A stretch of DNA of 64,000 nt from JAOAPY01 sp038237475. Lineage in GTDB: Bacteria > Acidobacteriota > Blastocatellia > Pyrinomonadales > Pyrinomonadaceae. The stretch covers positions 62,001-126,000 of the forward strand of contig JBBRYS010000014.1 of assembly GCA_038237475.1 (NCBI GenBank), written 5' to 3'. Shown here one piece after another: positions 7,890 to 16,109 of the stretch; position 1 is the first letter of the stretch; every line of letters starts with the position of its first letter. The position numbers and the translations under genes were made by a program. Below the pieces are notes generated by a model. The model was given only the letters and a program-made list of their open reading frames with translations. It was not told where the DNA came from and made no database searches.

Positions 7890-8954
7890 ATGTCTGAGGT
7901 TTCCATGAACACAAGCGCAACAACAGCTGCAGCGGTTACACCCTTTGTCAGCTTTCTCAATCAATACGACGAAAAAGCCTGGACCACAGCCGTGCAGTCA
8001 CTATTACCCTCAATTCACGCGGTCGATCAGAACGCAACGCAAATCTGGTTTTCCTTTTATCCCCTGGACCTCTTCCTGGCGCTGGCAGAGGCGGAAGATC
8101 CCGGCAAGCTGGCCAGTGAATTGTTATTACAGGGCGATTATTTACTACAAAATCAGATTGATTCGTCACACCGCTTCCTGTATGGCCATCGCTTCTGGCC
8201 TGCGGTCAGAGACGCGTTGGCGCGGCATGCCGCAGAGTGGCGCGGACCTCAGTCTGCATCGCAAGGCCAATCCCCGAGTGACCTTGCTGAGCAGATGCGC
8301 GGAGTTGCTGCTCACGTTGCTGCTGCCCAGAAGATTGATAAGTCTTTGCTCGTCGGCATCACAGCCGTCGCCTTCATGACCTTGCGACAGGTCGGACTCG
8401 CAGCCTTTGAAACGGCGCCTGCCAATTTGCACATCGACAAGCAGCACTTGAAGAAATCCCCCGCACAGATCCTGAAAGAGCGCGCCAGAGACGACGGCCA
8501 GGGCTGGCTGGGATTTTTGAAGACCGTCGATAAGAAGTGGACCGTAGTCTTTGACGAGAATGATAACGAGGCAAAATACAAACTGAACAATGCGCAGGAT
8601 CTAGCCTGGGGTGCTGCCGAGGATCGCTCGCGCGACTGGGCTGCAATTGATCCGCGTCGTATCGAGGGGCCAATCCCGGTTGAGTGCCGGTCGGCCTCAT
8701 GCGGCACCTGTTGGGTTGGTGTGCTGGGAGGTAGCAATAAGCTGGCGCCGGTCGCTAAACGCGAGAGTAAGAAAATCAAGGAGTTTGGTTACATCGATAC
8801 CGGCGAACCCAGGCCCCTGATTCGTCTGGCGTGCCAGGCCCAGGCCGAAGGTGCGGTTTCAATCGTTATCCCACCCTGGAACGGCGTCTTTGGGAAATAT
8901 TTGAAAATGAAACAGCAGCCGGTTGAAACGGCGACAGATGAGAGCGTCAACTAA
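7890..8954 (+). CDS. Helical protein with C-terminal [2Fe-2S] ferredoxin-like domain
   Basis: The 354-residue protein has a mostly helical N-terminal part of about 230 residues that I do not recognise, followed by a plant-type ferredoxin-like domain. Cluster ligands are visible as C-x4-C-x2-C in CRSASCGTCW (about nt 8686-8715) and the fourth Cys in RLACQAQ some 50 residues later. It should carry one [2Fe-2S] cluster and act in electron transfer, but the partner is unknown. The ATG at 7890 is used; another ATG at 7905 follows GAGG and is possible. No signal peptide is seen, so it is cytosolic. It is flanked by unrelated genes, with no operon partner. Confidence 0.78.
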   Translation: MSEVSMNTSATTAAAVTPFVSFLNQYDEKAWTTAVQSLLPSIHAVDQNATQIWFSFYPLDLFLALAEAEDPGKLASELLLQGDYLLQNQIDSSHRFLYGHRFWPAVRDALARHAAEWRGPQSASQGQSPSDLAEQMRGVAAHVAAAQKIDKSLLVGITAVAFMTLRQVGLAAFETAPANLHIDKQHLKKSPAQILKERARDDGQGWLGFLKTVDKKWTVVFDENDNEAKYKLNNAQDLAWGAAEDRSRDWAAIDPRRIEGPIPVECRSASCGTCWVGVLGGSNKLAPVAKRESKKIKEFGYIDTGEPRPLIRLACQAQAEGAVSIVIPPWNGVFGKYLKMKQQPVETATDESVN

Positions 8955-9040
8955 CTGGTCAAGTGCTATCGTGTGCTGTTTGTGATTGGTGGTACTCGAG
9001 AAGTTAAGTTCCGTAAGCAACGACGCGTCATCTTCTAATC

Positions 9041-9925
9041 GTGGCCCAGCAGGTGAAACATTCGAGTTCGTCTCCTCTTCTGCTCGTAATGAGCGCCGCC
9101 ATCCTATGGAGTACTGGTGGCCTCTTCATTAAGGCCGTCTCACTTTCCGGTCTCGAACTCTCATTTGGCCGCTCCTTGTTGGCGGCGATCACCGTAGTTA
9201 TCCTGACCCGCCGCGAGGGCTTTGGGCTTAATCGTGTGACGGCGCTGGCGTCGATACTCTACGCAGCGTTATTGGTTCTTTTTGTCCTTGCTACGAAACA
9301 AACGACGGCAGCCAATGCCATTTTTCTCCAGTACACAGCCCCAATTTATGTGCTGCTGCTGGAGCCGCTTTTCTACAAGGAAAAGTTCCGCCGCCGCGAT
9401 CTGTTGACAGTAGTTTTTTGTCTGATTGGCATGTCGTTGTTTTTTGTCGGCAAGCTGCGGCCGCAGGATATCACCGGCAATCTCCTTGCGCTTACTTCCG
9501 GACTCTGTTTCGCCTGCTATTTTTTGCTGCTGCGGCATTCCCGTGCTCGCGAGGTGAATCGCGCGTCTTCGGTGATTTACGGAAATGTACTGGTGGTCCT
9601 GATTTCCGCGCCGGTGGGGATCCCGGCGATGGCCCATCTAACTACTGCTAATGCGGCGGGTATTGCGTACCTGGGAATCGTGCAGATTGGGTTTGCCTAC
9701 CTGCTGTTCACGCTGGCGATGGCGCGCGGGGTGCGCTCGCTGGATGCGAGCATCATTGGTTATATCGAGCCTGTACTGAATCCGGTCTGGGTTTTTGTTT
9801 TCCTTGGTGAGCGTCCCTCGCAGTGGGCCCTTCTCGGTGGCGGGATTATTGTCGCGGCAGTTATCGCATATATGTTTCTGGACGCGAAAGCGAAAAGGAA
9901 TCTCATGCTCCTGCCGGACGTTTAG
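9041..9925 (+). CDS. EamA/DMT-family transporter
   Basis: This 294-residue protein has ten hydrophobic spans arranged as two EamA repeats (first about residues 12-135, second about 148-280). Features typical of drug/metabolite exporters are SAAILWSTGGLFIK near the N-terminus and the second-repeat ending GYIEPVLNPVWVFVFLGE, the most conserved stretch of the family. The substrate cannot be told from sequence; members export amino acids, nucleotides or other metabolites. The GTG at 9041 lacks a clear ribosome site, and the ATG at 9089 would cut into the first span, so the GTG is kept with moderate confidence. The gene stands alone and converges on the next gene with seven bases between. Confidence 0.88.
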   Translation: MAQQVKHSSSSPLLLVMSAAILWSTGGLFIKAVSLSGLELSFGRSLLAAITVVILTRREGFGLNRVTALASILYAALLVLFVLATKQTTAANAIFLQYTAPIYVLLLEPLFYKEKFRRRDLLTVVFCLIGMSLFFVGKLRPQDITGNLLALTSGLCFACYFLLLRHSRAREVNRASSVIYGNVLVVLISAPVGIPAMAHLTTANAAGIAYLGIVQIGFAYLLFTLAMARGVRSLDASIIGYIEPVLNPVWVFVFLGERPSQWALLGGGIIVAAVIAYMFLDAKAKRNLMLLPDV

Positions 9926-9932
9926 CATCCTG

Positions 9933-10580
9933 CTACAACATCCACTGCTCGCGATGGTCGTAGTAATCAGCTTGCCGCTCCGGGTGTTCTAGTTTGAACT
10001 TCTGGTAGCGCTCGTGCAGGCGTGCGTACCGGAGATCGGATGAACTGATCGCCCGATGCGGAATTTCACGGAGGTGATCTTCGACCTTCCAGAGATTGCG
10101 CGGAGAAAAACGCCAATCATAATTTCCCAGATCGTAAAGATTGGTGGGTCCATATCCAATCAGGCGGCCCGACAAATCAACATAAGGATCGAAGTAACTC
10201 CAGGCCAGTTGCCGCAGGGTGCGAAACGCCGGCCGGCGTCCGTGCAGGCCGAGGTCACGCGAGCGAGCGACTGAACCCCAAAGCCCGCGCTGCTGAAAAA
10301 TAAAGATCACGTGGTCGAGTTTGTCCCAGGATTCAAGGCTCATCAGCAATGGCGGGTAGCCATGCTGTTCCAGGATTACGGCTGCAACCAGGGCAGCTTC
10401 CATGCAATGCGCTTCGCCGCGCTGCAGCACCTCCCGGAACGAACGTTGAGTCCCACCCTCGCGCTCCCAGTTATAAGGATAGGAACTGAGAAGTTTCTGG
10501 ACCTGTCGCGGCGTCCGATATTTTTGGATGAGATTCCACTCAGGAATCGTGAAAGCTTCCCGCTGCGGTTTTCGATTCAT
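9933..10580 (-). CDS. Transglutaminase-fold protein, function unknown
   Basis: The 215-residue protein has no signal peptide. A transglutaminase-like core is suggested by Cys in GEAHCMEAALVAA, His in KLDHVIFIF about 35 residues later, and Asp in FDPYVDLSG, in the Cys-His-Asp order of the superfamily. The C-terminal third is rich in Arg, His, Tyr and Trp. Such proteins may be proteases, transamidases or inactive scaffolds; the reaction is not predictable here. The ATG at 10580 has no obvious ribosome site. It is convergent with the EamA gene and divergent from pckG. Confidence 0.72.
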   Translation of the reverse strand: MNRKPQREAFTIPEWNLIQKYRTPRQVQKLLSSYPYNWEREGGTQRSFREVLQRGEAHCMEAALVAAVILEQHGYPPLLMSLESWDKLDHVIFIFQQRGLWGSVARSRDLGLHGRRPAFRTLRQLAWSYFDPYVDLSGRLIGYGPTNLYDLGNYDWRFSPRNLWKVEDHLREIPHRAISSSDLRYARLHERYQKFKLEHPERQADYYDHREQWML

Positions 10581-10904
10581 TGATTAAGCTAATAACAGAA
10601 CCATCACACGGCCGCAACCGGTGCTTTGATATCCGCTTCAGTCGTGCAGTTTTCGGGATTCATGGCAAACGGCAGCCTTTCCAGTTGGTATGCGAACCGT
10701 GGCGGTCGCCCTGACGATTGCACAGAACGGCCTGAGTGATTTGAATGCTCTGAGCCCGTGAAAAATGTACCTCAATCGGCTATGCTGTAACTGCGATTTC
10801 AGACGATCCAGCCCTTGAGCTGTAGAGGCGCTGCAAATGAAGAATATAAACAAGGGGCGAAATTGGACGCCCGTTTTCTTCGCCCCTAAATCATCGGAGA
10901 CAAA
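10581..10904. other. Divergent intergenic region upstream of pckG
   Basis: No gene is supported here. A perfect 9-bp inverted repeat, AGGGGCGAA (10853-10861) and TTCGCCCCT (10879-10887) with a 17-base loop, ends eight bases before the pckG ribosome site (CGGAGA, 10895-10900). No clear sigma-70 promoter pair could be assigned. Confidence 0.5.
10853..10887 (+). promoter_or_regulatory. Inverted repeat in the pckG leader
   Basis: Arms AGGGGCGAA and TTCGCCCCT pair perfectly over nine bases with a 17-base AT-richer loop. The element sits 17 bases before the pckG start, so it could be an mRNA hairpin or an operator for a dimeric regulator of gluconeogenesis. There is no T-run after it, which argues against a terminator. 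Function is inferred only. Confidence 0.4.
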
Positions 10905-12770
10905 ATGAGTTCAACCCGCTTGCGCGATGTCGAAAATAAGGACGCTGCTACTCTTGGTCGAAGTCCCGACACTCCATTGACCAGAAATAAGCATCTCCTC
11001 AACTGGGTCGAGAAGATGGCCAAGCTGACTAGACCGGCGGCTATTCACTGGGTCGATGGGTCAGTAGCTGAAGACGAAATGCTGAAGGCCCAGATGGTGG
11101 CAGGCGGGACCTTTGTCAAGTTGAATCAGGAGCTGTGGCCCAACTGCTACTACGCTCGTTCCGACGCCAGCGATGTCGCCCGCGTCGAAGATCGCACTTA
11201 TATTTGTTCGCTCTCCAAAGACGGCGCAGGCCCCACTAACAACTGGGAAGAGCCGTATAAGATGCGCCGCACGCTGAAAGATCTTTTCGAAGGCTCGATG
11301 CGCGGCCGGACCATGTATGTCCTGCCTTTCAGCATGGGTCCCATCGGTTCGCCCATGTCCCAGATCGGTGTGCAGCTTACCGACTCACCTTACGTGGTTG
11401 TAAACATGCGCATCATGGCGCGCATCGGACTGCCGGTGTTCGCTGAGATCGACAAAGATTACAAGCGGGTCGTTCCGTGTATGCACTCAGTGGGTGCGCC
11501 GCTCGAGCCCGGGCAGGCGGATGTGCCCTGGCCCTGCAATAAGGAAAAATACATTGTTCATTTTCCTGAAACGCGTGAGATCTGGTCCTACGGTTCCGGT
11601 TATGGTGGCAATGCGTTGCTTGGCAAGAAGTGTTTCGCGCTGCGCATTGCTTCGAACATTGCCCGCGATGAAGGCTGGATGGCTGAGCACATGCTGATTG
11701 TCGGGGTCGAGAATCCACAGGGTGAGAAAACGTATGTGACGGCTGCGTTTCCCAGTGCCTGCGGCAAGACAAACTTCGCGATGTTGATTCCACCCGCAGG
11801 TTTCGAAGGATGGAGAGTCTGGACCGTTGGCGATGACATTGCCTGGATCAAGCCCGATGCGAATGGACGTCTTCATGCGATCAACCCCGAAGCCGGGTTC
11901 TTTGGCGTCGCGCCCGGAACTTCCGTTCAGACCAATCCGAACGCGATGATCGCGCTGGCTAAGAATTCGATTTTCACCAATGTTGCGCTCACTCCTGAAG
12001 GCGGCGTGTGGTGGGAAGGAATGACCGATGAACCCCCGGCTGAGTGTCTGGACTGGCAAGGCAAGAAGTGGACGCCACAGATTGCGAAGGAGACCGGCGC
12101 CAAAGCTGCCCATCCCAACGCGCGTTTCACAGCTCCCGCCTCGCAATGTCCGACAATTGATCCGGATTGGGAAAAACCCGACGGTGTACCGATCTCCGCG
12201 ATAATTTTTGGTGGGCGACGCGCGACGACGATGCCGCTGGTCTACCAATCTTTCAACTGGAGTTCTGGCGTCTACATTGGCGCGACGATGGGCTCCGAGA
12301 TGACAGCGGCAGCTGCCGGCACTATCGGTAAGGTCCGCCGCGATCCGATGGCGATGTTGCCTTTCTGTGGTTATCACATGGGAGATTATTTTCGGCACTG
12401 GATACGTATGCAGCGCTCGCTAACCGAGACCCCGCGCATCTTTCATGTCAACTGGTTTCGCAAGGATGCCGAGGGCAATTTTTTGTGGCCGGGCTTTGGG
12501 GAAAATATGCGGGTCCTGAAATGGATTGTCGATCGAGTGCATGGTCGTACGCTCGCCAAAGAGACGCCGATCGGCTGGATGCCACACTATGAAGACATCC
12601 ATTGGCAGGGACTTGATTTTTCGCGAGAGCAGTTCGAACAGCTGCAGTCATTTGATAATGCTGCCTGGCGCGCTGAAGTGCTGGGACATGAAGAGCTGTT
12701 CCTCCATCTGCATGATCGATTGCCACCCGAAGCAATCTATGAACGCGAACTGCTGATCTGCCGGCTGTGA
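10905..12770 (+). CDS. pckG: Phosphoenolpyruvate carboxykinase (GTP)
   Basis: The 621-residue enzyme converts oxaloacetate and GTP to phosphoenolpyruvate, GDP and CO2, the entry step of gluconeogenesis in the cytosol. The kinase P-loop with the reactive Cys is seen in FPSACGKTNFAML (about residue 284), the oxaloacetate/metal region in YGGNALLGKKCFALRIAS, and the guanine-binding region in FGGRRATTMPLVYQ and FNWSSGVYIG. Length and the FPSACGKTN form mark the GTP-dependent rather than the ATP-dependent (PckA) family. CGGAGA precedes the ATG. It is monocistronic, with a hairpin in its leader and a terminator-like repeat 65 bases after its stop. Confidence 0.97.
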   Translation: MSSTRLRDVENKDAATLGRSPDTPLTRNKHLLNWVEKMAKLTRPAAIHWVDGSVAEDEMLKAQMVAGGTFVKLNQELWPNCYYARSDASDVARVEDRTYICSLSKDGAGPTNNWEEPYKMRRTLKDLFEGSMRGRTMYVLPFSMGPIGSPMSQIGVQLTDSPYVVVNMRIMARIGLPVFAEIDKDYKRVVPCMHSVGAPLEPGQADVPWPCNKEKYIVHFPETREIWSYGSGYGGNALLGKKCFALRIASNIARDEGWMAEHMLIVGVENPQGEKTYVTAAFPSACGKTNFAMLIPPAGFEGWRVWTVGDDIAWIKPDANGRLHAINPEAGFFGVAPGTSVQTNPNAMIALAKNSIFTNVALTPEGGVWWEGMTDEPPAECLDWQGKKWTPQIAKETGAKAAHPNARFTAPASQCPTIDPDWEKPDGVPISAIIFGGRRATTMPLVYQSFNWSSGVYIGATMGSEMTAAAAGTIGKVRRDPMAMLPFCGYHMGDYFRHWIRMQRSLTETPRIFHVNWFRKDAEGNFLWPGFGENMRVLKWIVDRVHGRTLAKETPIGWMPHYEDIHWQGLDFSREQFEQLQSFDNAAWRAEVLGHEELFLHLHDRLPPEAIYERELLICRL

Positions 12771-13344
12771 TCGTTTGATTACTGGTCGACCACTTGTTAT
12801 TTGCTGAACTGGCGTGATTCTCCATCCGTAGCTTCAGGCGCTCAGAGTCCCGGCTCTAGCCGGGATTTTAACCGTTCAAATACTCGCCTTGTGAGACTGG
12901 GTTTTGCGTTCTGTGACTTGGGCCCGCCGGGCTTTGGCCGGTGGGTTCTCAAAGTTCTCACCTAATCTGCACGAAACTCACTTCGCCGCCGCCGTCTTCA
13001 TCCGCGTCGGGACGATCGGCAGTCAAACTCCCAATCCCTGTCACTTCGAACCTGACAAAGCGCGGCACTCTTCAACCGCAAACTCCCTGAACAAGTATCC
13101 TGTAAGCCACCAAAAATCCCCACACCCCGCATAACGCCGCACCTTTTTGCCACTGTGGCATGCCGCTTGTTAAGGGCTTGTTGGCCCATGCTGTTTCGGT
13201 GTGTTGCCTGATCCCTGATCTCGTTGCAAGCCGCCGAGACTACTCACGTTTCAAAATTGCGATCCCCGCGTTGAAACAAACCAAGTAGCTGCAGTTCGAA
13301 AGCAGTCATTCGCGCAAGCGATTGGATGCCTGAGGAGACCCCAG
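12771..13344. other. Long intergenic region between pckG and the DUF11 locus
   Basis: No protein-coding gene is convincing in these 574 bases. It contains the terminator-like repeat at 12835-12869 and a second hairpin, CCCGCCGG (12923-12930) with CCGGTGGG (12938-12945), that lacks a T-run. The rest (about 12950-13330) must hold the promoter of the DUF11 locus, but no clear -35/-10 pair was found. GAGGAGA at 13332-13338 is the ribosome site of the next gene. Confidence 0.5.
12835..12869 (+). terminator. pckG terminator; half copy D of the dispersed repeat
   Basis: The family flank CAGGCGCTCAGAGT is followed by the hairpin TCCCGGCTCTAGCCGGGA (12848-12865) and TTTT (12866-12869). It is on the pckG strand 65 bases after the stop. 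The flank is shared with elements at 4333, 24576 and 27597, so this looks like a single-arm member of that family working as a Rho-independent terminator. Confidence 0.65.
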
Positions 13345-13869
13345 ATGCCAACGCCCAAATTCCGAATTGGTTCGTTCTTTTTTGCCGCCTTCTGCCTGTT
13401 GGCATTGGGTGGCGTGGCGGCCTTTGCGCAACGACACTTTATGTTCGCTGCCGCACTTCGCCCGGAAATAAAAGTAGCCCTCACCGCAGCAGTAGAGCGC
13501 GACAGTGACCTCGTACCGGTTGAGAAAGCAAACCTTGTAAAGCAGGGTGAAACCCTCGATTGGACCATCCAGTCCGAAAACTCGGGACAGGCAGCCGCGT
13601 TCGACTACAAAACAGTCGGCCGCATACCTGCGGGCACCACCTTTGTCGCAGGCAGCGCCCGCGTCGAAGGCTCGGCCAAGGTCCTGTATAGCATCGACGG
13701 CGGCAAGTCCTACTCAACCAATCCCACCGTCGATGAAAAGCAGGCTGATGGGACCGTCAAAAGAGTGACTGCCCCGGTCAGCATGTATACCAGTGTTCGA
13801 TATGACTGGGCCGACCCCCTGGCCCCGGGTGGTCATGTGACCGCTTCGTATAAAGTGCGCGTGAAGTAG
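13345..13869 (+). CDS. Small secreted DUF11-like protein
   Basis: This 174-residue protein has a signal peptide (about residues 1-28, ending AAFAQ) and one DUF11-like immunoglobulin-type domain: QGETLDWTIQSENSG, then GRIPAGTTFVAGSARV, and the closing GGHVTASYKVRVK. DUF11 domains occur in long surface or cell-wall proteins; this is a single-domain version. It is the first of four consecutive secreted genes in the same direction; the next starts 64 bases later. No cysteines or anchor are present, so it may be periplasmic or a secreted subunit. Its role is unknown. Confidence 0.82.
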   Translation: MPTPKFRIGSFFFAAFCLLALGGVAAFAQRHFMFAAALRPEIKVALTAAVERDSDLVPVEKANLVKQGETLDWTIQSENSGQAAAFDYKTVGRIPAGTTFVAGSARVEGSAKVLYSIDGGKSYSTNPTVDEKQADGTVKRVTAPVSMYTSVRYDWADPLAPGGHVTASYKVRVK

Positions 13870-13933
13870 GTCCGCCAGCTGCTACCTGTCCCGTCGCGTT
13901 CCGCTCTCCTATCGCCCAGATTGAGGATTAACG

Positions 13934-15964
13934 ATGAAACACCGAAACCACGTGTGTGCAATGACCAAGTTTATCTCGTATGTGATCGCCCTGGTGGCGA
14001 TTACATCCGCACTGACCGGACTAACCCTGGGCCAGACCCCGGGTGGTACAGTCATTTCCAACCAGGCGAGCGCTTCCTACTCGGACGGTACAAACAGTTA
14101 CACGACGGTGTCGAACACTGTTACGGTGACAGTCTCGAACGTCTCGGGCCTGGCCATCACTCCTGATGCCGGTACCAACCCGACAGTCGTCGCCGGTCAG
14201 ACTTTGGTGCTCTACAACTTCACGGTCACCAATACGGGGAACTTTACTGATCAGGTTCGTTTCCTGGCCAGCGGCGCCAGCGTGCGTCTCAATGGACCAG
14301 GCACTGTTACTCGTGCCGTCATTGACGTGGATAATAGTTCCACCATCAATGCCGGTGATACGGACATCAAAGGCAACGGCGCCGCAGTCGTTTCAGCAAA
14401 CATTCTTCAAAATGGAAATATCCATGTACTGGTCGAGGTCAGTGTAAACGCCGGAGCTACAACTGGACAGACTGTCCAGGTGCTGCTCGGTGATGCCGCG
14501 ACTGGTGGTCCCTCATTCGATAATCAGGCAGCTGACAGTTCAGCCAACGAAGTGCGAACCGTTTCCGCTTCGTCAGTTAATGGCTTGCGCGAGGCGCGCG
14601 GAGACATCTCAGCGACGGTTGTCGACGACGCCCTGCTCAAACTAACTCTGACCGCACCAGCAGGTCCGATTGCTCTGGGTTCAGATATCACCTACACCTG
14701 GCAACTGGCCAACCCCGGCGCGCGCGATGTCACCGGCGTCACCTTAAATGGCTTGACTCAGGTCTACATAATCGCGCCCATACCCGCGCGGACCGTGTTG
14801 AAGTCAGGACAGACATTTCCTGCCGGCACGCTCTATACAACTTCGGCACTTACGACTGCACCGCTCTCAGCCACCTGGGTTAGTGTTGCGCCCCCGCTGA
14901 ATACGGTAACTCGTATTGCTTTCCCGGTCGGCGCCACACTCGTAGCGGGTGCCCCGGGCTCGCCGCTCAACATGATCGTTACCGTGAACACCGGCATTAA
15001 CGCTTCGATTCCAATCGACGAGATTGGCGACGCCTTTGGTAAGAATTCGGTAACGGCAACTATCACCGACCAGTCTGGAGATGCGACACCAAACAATGGC
15101 GATGCCAACGCCGACTTCAACGAAGGTTATGTTGCCGGAGCCGGCCACGGTGTGATTCAACAGACGCTGCTGACTCAGGTAGGATCAGTGTTGCTGGGAC
15201 CCAGCGGCGCCCCGGCAGCAGTTGGGCCAACCGACAACAATGATGATTACACCAACAAGTCGACGAACCCTGGCAACATTGCCCCGGGTAATAACACGAC
15301 GGCGTCGGCTCAACTGGTGTACGTGAATACGCTGCAGAATAACGGCAACGCCAACGACACTTACACACTTGACGCTCCGACAGTGCCGGCCGGCTTTACG
15401 GTTGAGATTTCGACCAATGGCGGGACGAGCTACACGGATGTCTCGTCAGGCGGATCAGTCTCGCTGGCAGTTGGTTATGGCACTTCCGCGAACATTAACG
15501 TCCGCGTCACAGTGCCGGTAGGCAAGCCAGTGTTGACTGCCTTCAGCACCACTGTCCGCGCTACTTCGACCGTAACACCTGCGGCCAACAACCGTACCAT
15601 TGATCGCGCTTACACTGGATTCGTCCAGCTAACCAAGTCCTACACCGTGGCTAACGCAACGGGTGTGGGCGCGGCTACCGATCCGGTGCCGGGTGCGGTC
15701 ATTACCTACTCGATCGTCTATGCGAACATCTCGAGTTCGAATGGAGATGCCAACTGCGTCAAGCTGACGGCCAGCAATCTCGTCATCACCGAAGACGGAC
15801 TGGCCGCGCCGAATAACTGGGGTACCTATACGGCCGACTCACCGACGCCAACCGATCCTGGCGGCACGGTGGTGACGGTAAGTGCCACGAAGTACACCGA
15901 CACGGTTGCTTCGGTAGCCCCTGGCGCGACAGGTACTTTCACGTTCAAGCGTTCAATCAACTAA
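13934..15964 (+). CDS. Secreted multi-domain DUF11 protein
   Basis: The 676-residue protein has a signal peptide (hydrophobic stretch about residues 13-33, cleavage near LTLGQ). The N-terminal part begins GGTVISNQASASYSDG and contains a calcium-loop-like DVDNSSTINAGD; the same arrangement is found at the start of the next gene. Middle and C-terminal parts are Thr/Asn/Gly/Ala-rich beta repeats of the DUF11 type, ending GATGTFTFKRSIN. There is no barrel, sortase motif or membrane anchor. GAGGATT precedes the ATG. It is probably exported and held by a partner, perhaps the large barrel protein downstream; that is inference. Confidence 0.83.
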   Translation: MKHRNHVCAMTKFISYVIALVAITSALTGLTLGQTPGGTVISNQASASYSDGTNSYTTVSNTVTVTVSNVSGLAITPDAGTNPTVVAGQTLVLYNFTVTNTGNFTDQVRFLASGASVRLNGPGTVTRAVIDVDNSSTINAGDTDIKGNGAAVVSANILQNGNIHVLVEVSVNAGATTGQTVQVLLGDAATGGPSFDNQAADSSANEVRTVSASSVNGLREARGDISATVVDDALLKLTLTAPAGPIALGSDITYTWQLANPGARDVTGVTLNGLTQVYIIAPIPARTVLKSGQTFPAGTLYTTSALTTAPLSATWVSVAPPLNTVTRIAFPVGATLVAGAPGSPLNMIVTVNTGINASIPIDEIGDAFGKNSVTATITDQSGDATPNNGDANADFNEGYVAGAGHGVIQQTLLTQVGSVLLGPSGAPAAVGPTDNNDDYTNKSTNPGNIAPGNNTTASAQLVYVNTLQNNGNANDTYTLDAPTVPAGFTVEISTNGGTSYTDVSSGGSVSLAVGYGTSANINVRVTVPVGKPVLTAFSTTVRATSTVTPAANNRTIDRAYTGFVQLTKSYTVANATGVGAATDPVPGAVITYSIVYANISSSNGDANCVKLTASNLVITEDGLAAPNNWGTYTADSPTPTDPGGTVVTVSATKYTDTVASVAPGATGTFTFKRSIN

Positions 15965-15976
15965 CGCTGGAAGAGA

Positions 15977-16003
15977 ACAGGCCTCAGCAATTGTTCGGCC
16001 TGT
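15977..16003 (+). other. Hairpin after the 676-residue DUF11 gene
   Basis: ACAGGCC (15977-15983) and GGCCTGT (15997-16003) form a perfect 7-bp stem with a 13-base loop, 13 bases after the stop. There is no T-run, so it is more likely a message-stabilising or partial attenuation structure than a full terminator. It lies in the 145-base gap before the giant gene. Confidence 0.4.
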
Positions 16004-16109
16004 ACTACAGAGAGCGGCGTGACGGTTTTCCTGGTTAACTGCCAAAGAAACCGGCACGTCGCTCTTCCACCTTGCGGCAGCCCTCTTCATTCCGCTTTGA
16101 GCCTGACTC

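Noticed and set aside
7699..7923. A 74-residue open frame on the - strand
   Set aside because: No ribosome site, overlaps the probable promoter and start of the [2Fe-2S] gene.
11487..12398. A 303-residue open frame antisense to pckG
   Set aside because: pckG is certain on the + strand, and the antisense frame has no recognisable domain and skewed Arg/His composition.
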